Shown here: positions 21,630 through 33,284 of the stretch, one piece after another | Layout: the number at the start of each line of letters is the position of its first letter | Numbering within the stretch: position 1 is the first letter of the stretch | DNA from: Porphyra umbilicalis | Lineage: Eukaryota > Rhodophyta > Bangiophyceae > Bangiales > Bangiaceae | Direction: 5' to 3' | Assembly (NCBI GenBank): GCA_002049455.2 | Contig: KV918947.1 | Coordinates: 1 to 64,000 of the forward strand | DNA length: 64,000 nucleotides | Notes under the pieces: generated by a model | The model's input: only the letters and a program-made list of their open reading frames with translations | The model's database searches: none | What the model was told of the DNA's origin: nothing | Made by a program: the position numbers and the translations under genes

Positions 21630-24600
21630 GCTTACTCGCGGCGACACCAGTTGGCGTCCGCTGCGCTCGCCGTGGGGAGCGCGTACACGTGCGCAGGGAC
21701 TCCGCTCGCACCTGGAGGGCGGCGGTGCCGCACCCCCCCCGTGCGAATCGTCGGGAGAGTGGCAACTGTCGCTCGGCTGCCACGGGACGGGCTGGCCAAA
21801 GGCGCCGCTTGTTCGTTCCGAAGGGGCAGAAAAGCAGGGCCGATCGTGATTTCGAGTACCTCAAGAGGCTGCCGAACCCGAGTCCCAGCTTTGAGAGACA
21901 CAGGCGGCCTCCTCTTAGGCTGGTCAGCACGAGGATTGGCGCGAGCAAGTCGCGCAAGGCATGGCAGCGCCGTGGTGCCAACCGGCGGCACAGTCGCCGA
22001 CGTCGGCGACACGACACGCCCTGTGGCCGACGTGGCAAGCGCCGTCGCTGGTGTCGTGGCAGTCTGGCCACCATTTGCGCCGTCACCTGTCACATGCGGC
22101 CCCTTGCGACGCTCCGTGGACCGGGCAGGCCCGCCTCGATTGCCCACATGAGAGTCCCGAGTAGCGTCCAGGCCGTGTGCGTCCACCTGGGCACGGGTGC
22201 CGTCTGAGCCGCCTAGCCCAGCGGGCCCGTCCCCACCACCGTCGCCAGAGGCGCCCCAGTCAGACACACGGGAGGTGTATGCGGGCACTGCGCAGGTGGC
22301 TCGGCGCCCCCGCCCACGATGCCGCTTCCCACCCCCCGCTCGCCCCCCTCCTTCCCCGTACCTGTCTTGTCGCGTATCCCTCACACCCCGCGTGGGCCCC
22401 GCGCGCCGTCTCCACCACGCCCGCACCAACCCTTTGCACGGCGTGCGCCGCCACAAGGGGGCCCTTCACCGCTGCTGCAGCCGCAAAGAGGCGTCTGACG
22501 CCTCCCCCTGCGCCCGTCGCACCCCGCCTTTGACCACCGCTGCAACCCGCCCAGCCGTCAAGCCCCCACCCCGCCACCGCGCCGACCGCCGCCCACGTCG
22601 CCCACCGCGCCGGTGGCAGCAGCGCGGCCACACGCAGGCGGCGGGCACGTCGTTCCCCCCCCTCCGTCCTGCGCGCAATTGACGAAGCGGTGCTGCAGCC
22701 GGCCCGCAACGCGCCTCCGCCGCGTGCGCAAAGGCAACCGATGACAGGGCGGCCTGGTGGCGGTGCACCGCGACCCCCGCCACCAAGTGCGTGGCGGGGT
22801 ACATCTCACGAGGGCGTTCGGGCGGCGGCGGCGGCCGTCGGCAGCGCGGACGGCAAGGCCGGCAATGGCAGGGAGGGGCGGGGGGGGGCCGAGTGGAGGA
22901 GCGTTGCCGCCCGTGGCAGCACTGCCGACGGCGCGGACGGTCAAGATGCCGGCGAAGCGGCCGCCCGCGTAGCGCGCGTCGTGCACGACTGCAGAGAGGG
23001 TCGCCGTGTCGGTGTGCAAGAGGCACTAGCCAAAAAGATCGTGGCGTGAGGGCGGGAGGACGGCCGCGCGAACGCGTTGAGGAGGACCCCCCCGTACCGC
23101 TTTGCCGACGTAGGCAGCAGTCAGGCGCTTGACGGCGCTGTTGGCGGCGTCGCAGACAGTCTCCCCGACGAGGGCAGGGCGGGCGACCGCCCAGCCGCGG
23201 CTGGCTTCGGCCGACGGCGGAAAGGTTGCGGCAGACGGTGCCGTGGGGGGTGGGGTCCGGCGCCCGCCCGTGGGTCGGGGGGGGGGAGGGCACCTCGAGG
23301 CGCCCGCGGAGCGTCCACGGGCAGGCGGTGGTGACGCCGGCGGCAACCACGGTGACAGCGGCGAGGAGGCGCCGCCGTGCGGCGCGTGGTGGCACGCCGG
23401 TACTATTTAAGTGTGCGCGGGAGTGACGGCGGCAGGGCGGCGGCGGCGGTGGCGGCAGTAGAGGCGGCGTCCGCGCCCCTCGCACCGCCGCCGCCGCTTC
23501 GTCGGCGGCAGCCGACGCCCCCCCCCCCTTTGGCAGCACCGCTACCGGGCGGGGCCCCCGTCGGGCACTCCGTGTGACCAGCAGCCGCGTATGCCTGGCA
23601 GGCGGCAGTGGCCAAGCCGCCCGTCGCGGGGACGAACGCCAGGGGGAGGCCCCCTGGGAGGGCAGCGGCGAGGCCATCTGCCGGCCGTCGGAGGGAGGGG
23701 CGGTCGCTAACTGAAGCGGTGGGGTGGAGGGGGGGAGACGACGCGCGGGGGGCGGTCACAGCAGGGGTGTCACCCCCGTCGCCGCCGCCGCCGCTGCCGC
23801 CACTGCCGCGACGCCACCGCGGCCGCCGCGGCAGCAGAGCACGGCGCCGCACCCCCGGCCGTGCGGCCCTTCACGGCGAATGCGCAGCCCCGCCCCGCAA
23901 ACCCAGTGGGTGAGCTCCAACGACGGCGCGGCCGCCTTCGGCCCGGCGGACCCCACCGTCGACAACCACCCCGCCGCGGCCACACCCGACTCGACACCCC
24001 GCGCCGACCGTCGGCGCGTCGCCGGCGGCGCCACCGATCCCCCGGTCGCCGCGCACCGACGGCAGTGGGTGCGACAGGCACACGAAGATAGGCCACGGTC
24101 GGCGCAGCCGACCGCTGCGGGCTTGCCACCAGTCCCGCCGGCGGCGGCGGCGCCACCCCCTGCCCCCTGCGGCCGCGTCGCCACGGCGGTCACGACGACT
24201 GCCGTTCCGCCGGCACCGCCGGCACCACCAGCGCCGTCCACACCGCCGCTGCCGCCGGTCGTTGCGACCACCATCTGGGGTGCTGGTCGACCGCATCACA
24301 GCGGCGCTCGGGCCGCCGGCTAATGCCGTCTGCCTGGGCGCTCGCGCCGACGCTCTAATCGACCCCGCCCGTCAGACGGTCGCCGCCGCGTCAACGGTCA
24401 CGATGCGGTAACCCCGGGCGGAGGAGCGCTACCGGTCGCCGCAGCACACACTCGTCTGCGTCGAGGTGGGGCGGCGGGGATGTCCAAGGGGCCAAGGCAG
24501 CCGCGCAGGGATGCGTGCCCCACAACGCCCGGGACGGAGCGCCGCCACTGCCGCCGCGTCTGCTGCCACCGCCGCCACCGCTGGCGCCGCCACGTCCACG

Positions 24601-25130
24601 GAGCCGCCAGCAAGGCGGACGCCACCGCCAGTCGCCGCGGGGGGGTCCACCCACACCCGCGGCGCCGGTGGTGCCCAACAGCGCATGCACCGCCGGGGCA
24701 GCGGCGGCGGCAGCGGCCCGTGCCGGCGACAATGGGGCCGGCAGCCGCGATCCGCGGCATTCCCGGCGCCCCCCCCCCCCCTCCGCGCAGCCGGCGCCTG
24801 TCACGCCGCCGCCATCAATCAGCGTACCGTGGCGGCGGATGTGGGGGGACGGTGGCGCTGCGCAACTGTCGCCACCACACACGACGCGCGGCGGTCGCGG
24901 GGGCGGCAGCGTCTGTGGGGGTGAGCAGGGGCCGCCGACAAAGCGCGGTGCGCTGCCGCCCGGCTGCACGTCAAGCGCCGGCGCCGGCGTCGGCGCCGCC
25001 GCCGTGAGCGCCGCCGGCGTCCCGCCCCCAGGCCCTGCAGCAGCAACCGCGTGGGCGACCCCGCTGGCCCATCAATGGCCGACGGCAGACGCCGGGGACG
25101 CGTCCGCAGTGCCACCCGCCACACCTGCAG
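21630..25130. other. GC-rich low-complexity DNA without a convincing gene
   Basis: All frames are open over long distances and read as Ala/Pro/Arg/Gly-rich sequence, as expected from composition. A minus-strand patch near 23180-23030 (VGETVCDAANSAVKRL, AAYVGKAVRGG) followed in another frame by HTDTATLSAVVHDARY looks slightly more protein-like and might be a remnant. There are no supported start codons, splice sites or domains. G/C runs of 8-10 bases are frequent. Confidence 0.5.
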
Positions 25131-26626
25131 CACAGCATGATCAAAACCACGTTACCCCCTCAGCCGCACGACCGTCGATTCCAGCCTCTTGCACGGATCC
25201 GTTGGCCGTTCGCACGCCCAACAGAGAGCCTGCAGAGAGCCCTGTTTCGGCATTGGAACGTCCATTTCTTGTCGACATTGACAATTATGGCATGGTACCA
25301 GAGCTCCCCTCACGAACAAAGATGGACATGAAAATTCCGTCCGTGGGTCATACCTGGTACGCGGCGCGAGGGAACCCGCATGGTTTTATGTATTATGAAC
25401 AATATTCTTGGGGCATCTTTCTGCAGGGACCCTCAGACCTGATAAACTTGAGTTGGCTCTCGACACAAAATCTGGTGCGAGGTGCACTGTCCAACACGAA
25501 TCGGTGGCCGTCTGCACGCCACCTGCACAGGAATCACTCGTGCCTGTGTTAGACTACTGCGAACATGCACCAAACGCGTGTCGAGGCATGCAGAAAAGCG
25601 CATGGAGTCTTGCAACCTCAGGACACCCACTGGCGCAGATTTCCATCTGGAACCTGCATTTCAGGCTGCCATTGGGAGGAGTACCGGTCATCCTTCCGAG
25701 AGAGGCACGTGTCCCATGGTCGTGAGGCCTGGCATCGCCAAAAAGTGCCTGGGTGTGGACAGAACCTGGTCAGAACGTGAGAGCTCCTCGTGGTGCTGTG
25801 CGGGACGATGAGCGGGGACTGCGTGAGGTGGTGAGAAGCGATCCAGATCGAGCCGATTAGCATTGCTGGCCGTGCAGGTCTGCAGCTCGAATCTGCTGAG
25901 CTTTGGCTGCTTGATGTACAGTTCCAAGCAAAACAAGCACACTAAGGTGCTGGAGTAAGCTAATCACGACACCAGGGCATGCCAGAAAAGGCAAGGTATG
26001 GTGCGTGTCCCAAAAATGAGACATCGCGGTTTTTTCTTTTTTTCTCGGCCCACTGGCCTTCTGCAACGGTCCGATCATGTAATGTGACCCACTCGGTCCC
26101 ACTGTGCTTCCAGAACGGCCCCTGACAGTGTTAGCAGAGGCGGCACCTCCTGACGTGTCATGGGGGAAAGTGTCATTCATTGCAGCTTCGACAGGTGACG
26201 ATCACGCGCCCCAATCAAATGCACGGATACTAGAGCAGGCATGTGCTGACAGTTCGTGCACGAAGAAAACGGCACGACCTTACCAATAAAAACGTGAAAA
26301 AGACCCCCATGTAGCCCCCTGTGAAGAAAACACGATTTGGGACACCCCTCATCGAAGCTCCAGTTAGCACATGAGCTTTGTTGTTGCAAACCTGTAACCC
26401 CAAGAACCTGAAAAAGACTGGCTCCAAGATCGGGGCTATCTGAGAGGTCCACAGAACAGTGCCCACAGGCGGGTACTAAGGAGTTGTCAGCCAAGAACGC
26501 GTCGGGAGAGGCTCTTTCCATGGAGGCCAGTGGAGAATTTTCTCGTACCCCACCCCACCTGCCCCCGTGCAGTGATGTGTCAGTCCTTCAGAAAACGCGC
26601 ATGTCTCATTTTTGGGACACGCACCA
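25131..26626. other. repeat-derived sequence, no gene
   Basis: Composition drops sharply in G+C from about 25130. Short frames only. A 24-base word GTGCGTGTCCCAAAAATGAG with following ACAT (about 26002-26025) occurs inverted at about 26600-26625, next to the palindromic MITE. This suggests an older inverted-repeat element into which the MITE inserted. Confidence 0.5.
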
Positions 26627-26628
26627 TA

Positions 26629-26760
26629 CAGCCGTTCTCCCAAAAATCCCGCACTCCAACTGTTACAAAATAGTTCCAAATCGGCCTCTGCGGGGTCGTA
26701 GAGGCCGATTTGGAACTCTTTTGCAACTGTTGGAGTGCGGGATTTTTGGGAGAACGGCTG
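26629..26760. mobile_element. palindromic MITE with TA duplication
   Basis: A near-perfect hairpin with arms of about 60 bp around a centre of about ten bases. The ends read CAGCCGTTCTCCCAAAAATC inward from both sides. TA flanks it at 26627-26628 and 26761-26762. The form is that of Tc1/mariner-derived foldback MITEs. Confidence 0.9.
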
Positions 26761-26762
26761 TA

Positions 26763-27347
26763 CAACCTGGTTGTGCACACACGTCTGTCCAAATCACCAC
26801 AGGTCGTGCAACTTACCTGCACAGTACAGATCTATCCATTCCACGGAGAATGTGCGTAAATTTCATTCATCGTTTGTGTTGCCGATAGCAAATTTTCTGT
26901 TTTTTTTCTTGCACTCTCAATGAAATCGTGCACATGAAACCCTTGGTGACAAAACGCAAGGCGATGTGGGGCCCCAAAGCCATGGGTGCCAAAGTTCTAG
27001 TCTTCACGTCCAAGAATGCAGGTACAATCGCTACTCAAAATTAGTTGTCCACCCCTATCCGTGGCCAATGCGCACGGTTGCCGAGACCGGCCTCACACAA
27101 ACCACGCTTGCTGCTGCCGCACTACAAAGGAGCCTTTGTCAGAGAAGAAGACGAACACCCAGTGTTAGGTCCCCGACCTGCGGTTCCTCGTCCACGAGGC
27201 GTGTGTCCTTGTTGGCAGACGAGGAGAAAAATTCTTGGCAGGAGAACGAGATGACAATCCCAGGCCCTTGACGGCCTTCTGCATCGTTTGGAAAGACAGG
27301 TGGGGGGAAGAGGGCCCTCCAGCAGTGTTGGTGCTCTCGGCATGGTG
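26763..27347. other. no gene seen
   Basis: Mixed-composition sequence with only short frames and no domain, RNA gene or terminal repeat that I could recognise. Confidence 0.5.
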
Positions 27348-27939
27348 CTATTCATCTTTTCCTGCCAGACTGGCGAAGGGGGCGTCCTGCTCCAGCAGAC
27401 GAAGCCCGGGCAGCTCGCATTCACTCACCACCTTTGTCCTGCCCCTGGTTACATTGTCGGCCAGCCCGCCATACCCCCGAGTGGCAGTAGCGACGTAAGC
27501 ATCCATTCTTTGATTGTGGCTGATGGAGATTGCCATGTCGCCGTTGAACTGTTGGTTGGCGACCATCTCCTTGATTGCGCCTACCTGCAGAGAGGTGATG
27601 GGGGTCCCTCGACGTCCCGCCATCATGGTTCTGGTGAGTTTGTATCCGCTGGTGACAAGCTGGGGGCGTTTCTTCGTAGGTCACTGGGTGAACGCTCCAC
27701 GCCCAAGTCCCCAGAATGCGGCAGATCAGGGCAAGAGAGGCCGATTTTCCAATCCCATTGACGACCGCAATCGCCTTTCCAGGGTGGACAAATAATTTTG
27801 AGTAGCGATTGTACATAAGCTTCCTATAGCACCTCATCGATGCCAGGTCCGCCATAGCCTCTTCGGAAAGCACGGCGGTAGCGACAGTCTGCATGCTTCT
27901 TGGTGATAAAATCAGGCCGTACGGGGCCATTGAGGCCAC
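27348..27939 (-). pseudogene. unrecognised gene fragment
   Basis: Two minus-strand frames look like real protein. The upstream one includes AVLSEEAMADLASMRCYRKL, YSKLFVHPGKAIAVVNGIGK and ICRILGTWAWSVHPVTYEE. The next, from about 27626, includes ITSLQVGAIKEMVANQQFNG, SHNQRMDAYVATATRGYGG and GLRLLEQDAPFASL. They are in different frames and meet near 27630, so there is a frame change or an intron. Upstream, the same strand continues into the left arm of the 1.5-kb foldback element (FGEAENQLIWPYSGDGTPL), so part of this gene seems included in the repeated arm. No family is recognised; a transposon-encoded protein is the likeliest source. Confidence 0.35.
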
Positions 27940-27970
27940 CTTGCAGAGCGACCTGCCATGGAGTAAAAGA

Positions 27971-28521
27971 ACGTCCCCATTCCGGAGAACGGAACGGCGA
28001 TGTGACCAATGGCGTGCCGTCCCCAGAATACGGCCAGATCAACTGGTTTTCGGCCTCGCCAAAGACTTGCAGTCGGGAAGGATTTCCCTCCGACACCTGT
28101 GTGTCCTTCCAGATACTAGCCAAAGCGTTTTGAGCCTAATAGAGCAACTCGCTTGTCCGTGGTTTAGCCGCTCGCTCGTCTCCTTCCCCAGCTTCCTTCG
28201 TCCCCCCTCCTTCCCTCCCCCCTCCCCGCATTTTTCTTGGGTCATCGTGCCTATTCTACATACTGTATTCTGCTTTATCGACGTATCCCTCGGTCCCCCA
28301 CACTCCCGCTCAGCGGCGACCGTGCCAGACATCACTAATGTTGCCCCCCGCCGCAGCTCTCCGTCCCCACCCCTCCCCCACCTCTACCCGCACAACCCCC
28401 ACCACTACAACCAGCACAGCCGTAGCCATATGTGATCAGAGTCACAAAGGGAGCCGGGCAGCAAGAATGGGGGACGATCGGCAACGGGGGGGACGAGGAG
28501 GGGGTTGCAGGAGGAGAAAGA
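27971..28521 (+). repeat. left arm of the foldback element
   Basis: Inverted partner of 28924-29475. It begins ACGTCCCCATTCCGGAG and ends GAGGAGAAAGA. Confidence 0.85.
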
Positions 28522-28923
28522 TGGAGCACACTGCTGCTCAGCGTGGGTGGGGGATTCTCCCGGCATGACGAGCACTCACGGCGAGGTGACTGGGGGGCTC
28601 GCGGTCGCCGCTTGTGAGCAGAGCATGCGACAAGGGTTGTGGGGGGTCTCTTGCAAGTCGGGACGCAGTGGGGGGCCCCTCTTTCAGCGGCAGTAGTGCA
28701 GTGTTCGTCCGAAGGCGGCCCGCGCGAGGGGCAACCACTTTGGGCGGGCAAACCCCCTGTGGCGTATCTTATCGGCAGGGACGACATGAGTCGGGCTCTT
28801 GGCCAATCAATACTCAGATTGAGGCCCTCACGAGCACGGTTGAATCTGATGTCCCGCGCGAAGTGCTTGTGGCCCGGCTTTGTGGCTCGGCCTCTACCGG
28901 CCATCACCCTCCTTCGCTCTCTG

Positions 28924-29475
28924 TCTTTCTCCTCCTGCAACCCCCTCCTCGTCCCCCCCCGTTGCCGATCGTCCCCCATTCTTGCTGCCCGGCTCCCTTT
29001 GTGACTCTGATCACATATGGCTACGGCTGTGCTGGTTGTAGTGGTGGGGGTTGTGCGGGTAGAGGTGGGGGAGGGGTGGGGACGGAGAGCTGCGGCGGGG
29101 GGCAACATTAGTGATGTCTGGCACGGTCGCCGCTGAGCGGGAGTGTGGGGGACCGAGGGATACGTCGATAAAGCAGAATACAGTATGTAGAATAGGCACG
29201 ATGACCCAAGAAAAATGCGGGGAGGGGGGGGGGAAGGAGGGGGGGCGAAGGAAGCTGGGGAAGGAGACGAGCGAGCGGCTAAACCACGGACAAGCGAGTT
29301 GCTCTATTAGGCTCAAAACGCTTTGGCTAGTATCTGGAAGGACACACAGGTGTCGGAGGGAAATCCTTCCCGACTGCAAGTCTTTGGCGAGGCCGAAAAC
29401 CAGTTGATCTGGCCGTATTCTGGGGACGGCACGCCATTGGTCACATCGCCGTTCCGTTCTCCGGAATGGGGACGT
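28924..29475 (-). repeat. right arm of the foldback element
   Basis: Inverted partner of 27971-28521. It begins TCTTTCTCCTC and ends CTCCGGAATGGGGACGT. Confidence 0.85.
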
Positions 29476-29639
29476 GCGTTTACACCCTCCGACCTGCAGT
29501 GATCCGCACGCGATTTCTCCCGGAATGCGCAATTTGGAGTAACGTGGTTAAAACCTTGCTGTGCCGCCCCGCCAGCGCTGACATGCGCACCCCAAGTGTG
29601 CCAAGTACACGTGTTCTTTTCGGAGACGAAAAAAAAAAA

Positions 29640-31143
29640 AAAGAGAAAAAGAGCGCGACGCCGGCACGCCCCGCGCGGACGCGCCCCCCCCCCCCTACCC
29701 CTACCCCCTACCACGCGCCCGCGGCGCCCCCCCCCTCCCACCGCCCGACCGCCGCCGCCCACTCCTCGGCGGCACACGCGGGCGCGGCCCCCCCCGCGCA
29801 CGCGGTGCCCGCCGCGTCGGCGGCGCGCCGCGCCGCCGCCGCCACGGCCGCCACCCCGTCGGCGCGGGCGGCCGCCGCCGCCGCCGCCGCGGCGGCCGCC
29901 GCCCTGCAGACAGCCGCCGCCCCGACCGACGCGCCGCCGCCAGCGGGGTCCCCGCACGACGCGGCGGCGGCGGCAGCGGCGGCCGCCGCCACCCCCGCGG
30001 CGGCGGCCACCCCCCCGACCGCCGCGGCGGCGCGCCAGCGGGGGGCGCCGACGGCGGCGGGGGGGGGCGGCGGCGGTGGCAACGACGCCGCCGCGCCGTC
30101 GAGGCGCAACGACCGGATGCGGCCGCCAAACGGGTCGTCGTCGTCACCCCAGCCGCGGGCGCCGCCCCCCGCCTGCCCCCCCGTGTCGGCCGACGGCGGC
30201 CGCCCCCACCGCCGCCGCGCCGCCCGCGCGGCCGCCGCCGCCGCGGTCACGGCCGCCGCGGCGGCGGCGGCGGCAGAGACACCCGCAGCCACCGACACCC
30301 CATCGACCGCCGCCGCCGCCACCGCCGCCACCGCGTCGGCGGCGGCAGCGTCGTCGACCGCCGCCCACGCAGCGGCGGCGGCGGCGGCGGCCGCCGCGGC
30401 GGCGGCGGTCCACCCGACCACCGTCGACGCGGCGGCGGCAGCGCGGCGGGCGGCCGACGGGGGTGGGGGGGACGCCGCCGCGGCGGCGGCGGTGGCGGCG
30501 GCAGACGCGGCGGCGGCGGCGACGGGGCGACGGCGGCCGGCGGCAGCGCCGGCGGCGACGGCCCCCCCCCAGCTGTCCCCGCTGCTCGTGTCGCCATCCC
30601 CACTGTCGGCGGCGGCGGCGGCGGCGGCACCGCCGCCGCCGCCGCCGCGCCCGCCGCGGCCACCGTCGCCGAGGCGCAGCCCCGCAAAGCCGGCCGGGAG
30701 GGCGTCGAGGTCGGCGTCCACGGCGGCTGCGGGGGGCCGGGGCGCCCCCCCCCCCCCCGCCCCCTCCACAGGCCCGCGAGGCCGTCGTGCAAGCCCCCAA
30801 GGTCCCCGTCCACGGGCCACAACGGCAGCGGCGGTGGTCTGCCGTCGTCGCCGCCGCCGCCGTCACGGTCGCCATCGTCGCTGCCGAGCGCGGCGGGCGG
30901 CGGCGGCGGCGGCGGCGGCGGCGGGCGGGCGGCCGCCGCCGCCGCGGCGGCGGCGCTCCCCCCCGCGTCACCACCGCCGCCGAGAAAGCGCGAGCGGCGG
31001 CGGGCGGGGGGGGAAAGAGCGCCGCCATGCCCGCGCCGCCGCGGGCGGCGGCGGCCAGTGGCGGCGGCGGGGGGCGGGGGTGGCGGGGGGGGGGGGCGGC
31101 GCCGCGGCGGGGGGGGACGGCCGGAAGCCGGCCGCGCCCATGG
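29640..31143 (-). CDS. possible Ala/Pro-rich disordered protein
   Basis: Every frame here is open because of GCC/GGC trinucleotide runs, but only the minus strand gives stretches with acidic and mixed residues that look selected: DGDRDGGGGDDGRPPPLPLW and DGDLGGLHDGLAGL (about 30860-30770), DADLDALPAGFAGLRLGDGG (about 30725-30670), DSGDGDTSSGDSWGG, and WGDDDDPFGGRIRSLRLDG (about 30160-30090). These switch frame across C/G runs. A candidate start is the ATG at about 31143 (MGAAGFRPSP). The gene would be divergent from the formyltransferase at 31690. No domain is known, and low-complexity slippage makes the model unreliable. The poly-A stretch at 29628-29641 lies just past its end. Confidence 0.35.
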
Positions 31144-31689
31144 CACGGGGCGGGAAGGGGGGGGTGGGGGGCACGCCGAGAGGGAGGCGGGGGGGGGGGG
31201 TGGACGGCGGGGGGGAAGACGCCGGGAGGGGCGGGGGGGGACCTTCGGGGGCCGTTGCGGCCGCGGTGGGGGGGGGGGGCCCGCAGCGCCCGGGGCGGGG
31301 GGGGGGGGGGCCGTGTCGCTCTGCGTGCGGCGCGCGCGGCCGCGCGGCGCGGCCGTGGCCCGGGCGGGCGCGTCGCGGCGCGTGCTGTCCGCGACCAAAA
31401 CGGCCGATTTGAACGTGGCCGACCGCCTTCATTGGCTGCGTGTTTGATCCGGTGCGTGCGCAGGTGGCACCCCGGTCCGGCACCGTTTGTCTTGTGGATG
31501 CCGCCAGATCCGCCCCGCGCTGGATGCGCGTCGTGCTCGCGCCGCCGACCGTCCCCGCCGGCCGCCCCCCCCCCCCCCGCGCCGTGTCGGCGGCACCCCC
31601 CCGCGGCGCGCGTCCGCCCCGCCACGGCCACCACTGCCGCGGCGGCGGCGCCGTCCCCCCCCCCCCCCCCCCACCTCCCCCCCTCCACC

Positions 31690-31950
31690 ATGGCCTTTGC
31701 GGTGGTGCGACCACTCACCGGCGGCCCCGCGCTGCGCCTCTTGCACCGCCACACGGGCGGCGGCGGCGCCGCCGCCGCCGCCGCCGCCGCGGCCGCGACG
31801 CGCCGCCGCCGCCGCCGCCCCGTCGCCCGCCGGGCGGCGACCGTGGCCGCCACCGCCACTGGCGGTACCCCCCCCCGCGTCGTCTTTCTCGGCACTCCCC
31901 CCGTCGCTGCGCGCGCGCTGACGCGCCTCGCCGCCGCGGCGGGGGTGCCG

Positions 31951-31982
<32 letters not shown>

Positions 31983-32950
31983 TGCCACGGCGGGCGGCGG
32001 CGGCGGCGGCGGGTCGACCCCCCCCCCTCCCTTCCCCAACCCGCATCCCCCCCCGCCTTCACCCTCGTCGGCGTCGTCACCCAACCGCCCGCCCGCCAAG
32101 GGCGGCGGCGGACGCTCACGCCGTCGGCGGTCGCGAGCGCCGCGGGGGCCCTCGGGCTCCCCGTCCTCGACCCCCCCCGCGCGTCTGACGGGCCCTTCCT
32201 CGCCGCCCTCGCCGCCTGGGCCCCCGACGTGTGCGTGACGGCGGCGTATGGCAACTTGTTGCCGCAAGCCTTCCTCGACATCCCCTCTGTCGGCACGCTC
32301 AACGTGCACCCGAGCCTCCTCCCCGCGTGGCGCGGCGCCGCCCCCGTGCCGCGGGCGCTCATGGCGGGCGATCCCGTCACGGGCGTGTCGGTTGCGGAAA
32401 CGGTGCTCGCGCTCGACGCGGGGCCGCTGCTCGCGGCGGTGCGGCAGCCGCTCGACGGGTCGGAGCAGGCGCCCGAGTTGCTCGCCACCCTCTTTGACGC
32501 TGGCGTCGACGCGCTGCTCGACGCGCTGCCCGCCTATGCCGCCGGCCACGCGGTGTTGACGCCCCAAGACGCGGCGGCGGCGACGCGGGCGCCCAAACTC
32601 GGCGCCGACGAGCGGCGGCTGACCTTTACCCAAAACGCCGTCGCCGTGCACAATGCGGTGCGGGGCCTCGCCGGCGGCGCCGGCACGTGGGCCGAGTTTG
32701 TCGTCCGCGGGGAGGTCGTCCGCGTTAAGGTGCTCGCGACGCGCGTGGCGGTGGCGGCCGGCCGCGGCGCGCTCGGCGTGCACGACGTGCGGTTGGCCGC
32801 CGCGGGCGACGCGCTGCGGGTGACGTGCGACGATGGGAGCGTCGTCGAGGTGACGGCCGTGCAGCCGGGGGGGAAAAAGCCCATGGGGGGGGGGCGTACT
32901 GGAACGGGCTGCGGGGGGAGGCGCTGACGCGTCGTCGGGTGCCGCACTGA
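31690..32950 (+). CDS. FMT: methionyl-tRNA formyltransferase
   Basis: The enzyme formylates initiator Met-tRNA with 10-formyl-tetrahydrofolate for organelle translation. The ATG at 31690 sits in CCACCATGG. The first 55 or so residues, rich in Ala and Arg (RRRRRRPVARRA), look like an organellar targeting sequence. Then come RVVFLGTPPVAARALTRL (start of the formyl-transferase fold), LVGVVTQPPARQGR and LTPSAVASAAGALGLPVL, the catalytic neighbourhood LNVHPSLLPAWRGAAPVPRA, and the C-terminal domain (LTFTQNAVAVHNAVRGL). The family's C-terminal GKKPM motif appears at about 32870. Two frame changes lie at C runs (32018-32027 and/or 32047-32054) and at the G run 32885-32894, after which AYWNGLRGEALTRR and a stop at 32948-32950 complete the protein. 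Mitochondrial versus plastid targeting cannot be told. Confidence 0.9.
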
Positions 32951-33284
32951 GGGGGGGGGGGGGGGGGGTCGGGCGGACGCGGTGGGCGGCGCGGGCGCGG
33001 GCGCGAGGCGATGCGCGTCACGGTGACGCCGGGACGGGAGGCGGGGGGAGGTGGAAGGGAGCGCGCGGTCGAGGCGGCCGTAAAAAAAGACAAACAAAAC
33101 CCCAAACCAAGACGAGTCGCACCGCCCAGATTCCCCGGCTGCCGTGGCGTGGCAGACCCAACCCGCCGCCCGCAGCTTGGCAAGAATGTATCGCGGCTGC
33201 CACCACGCCACCCACCCCCACCCCCCGCCCTGTACATCCAACCCCCCACCCCCCCCCGCCCCCCCCCCCCCCCCCCCCCCCCGG
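32951..33284. other. tail-to-tail spacer of two host genes
   Basis: The convergent 3' ends of the formyltransferase and RFC2 genes are 335 bp apart. The spacer has a run of 15 G at about 32952-32967 and several long C runs near 33240-33283. No canonical polyadenylation signal stands out. Confidence 0.6.

Larger units (their letters stand above)
27971..29475. mobile_element. 1.5-kb foldback element with about 550-bp arms
   Basis: The left arm 27971-28521 and right arm 28924-29475 are inverted copies of each other with very few differences. They are separated by a unique 402-bp loop. The outer ends read ACGTCCCCATTCCGGAG from both sides, with weak further matching (GTAAA) for about eight bases outside. 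No target duplication was found. The arms include a pyrimidine-rich tract (CTTCCTTCGTCCCCCCTCC) and short frames present in both copies. This could be a non-autonomous long-TIR element or an inverted duplication of part of the neighbouring gene fragment. Confidence 0.85.

Noticed and set aside
22466-25552. Several 200-400-codon frames in the 22-25 kb GC-rich block
   Set aside because: Both strands and all phases are open at once. Residue content follows base composition and none shows a recognisable motif.
29596-32238. An 880-codon plus-strand open frame through the GC-rich region
   Set aside because: It is mostly Arg/Pro from CCG repeats. Only its last part (from the ATG at 31690) matches a known protein, the formyltransferase. 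The rest is a composition artefact.
30144-32783. An 879-codon minus-strand open frame
   Set aside because: It runs antisense to the formyltransferase and is Arg/Pro/Gly-rich low complexity. No domain.
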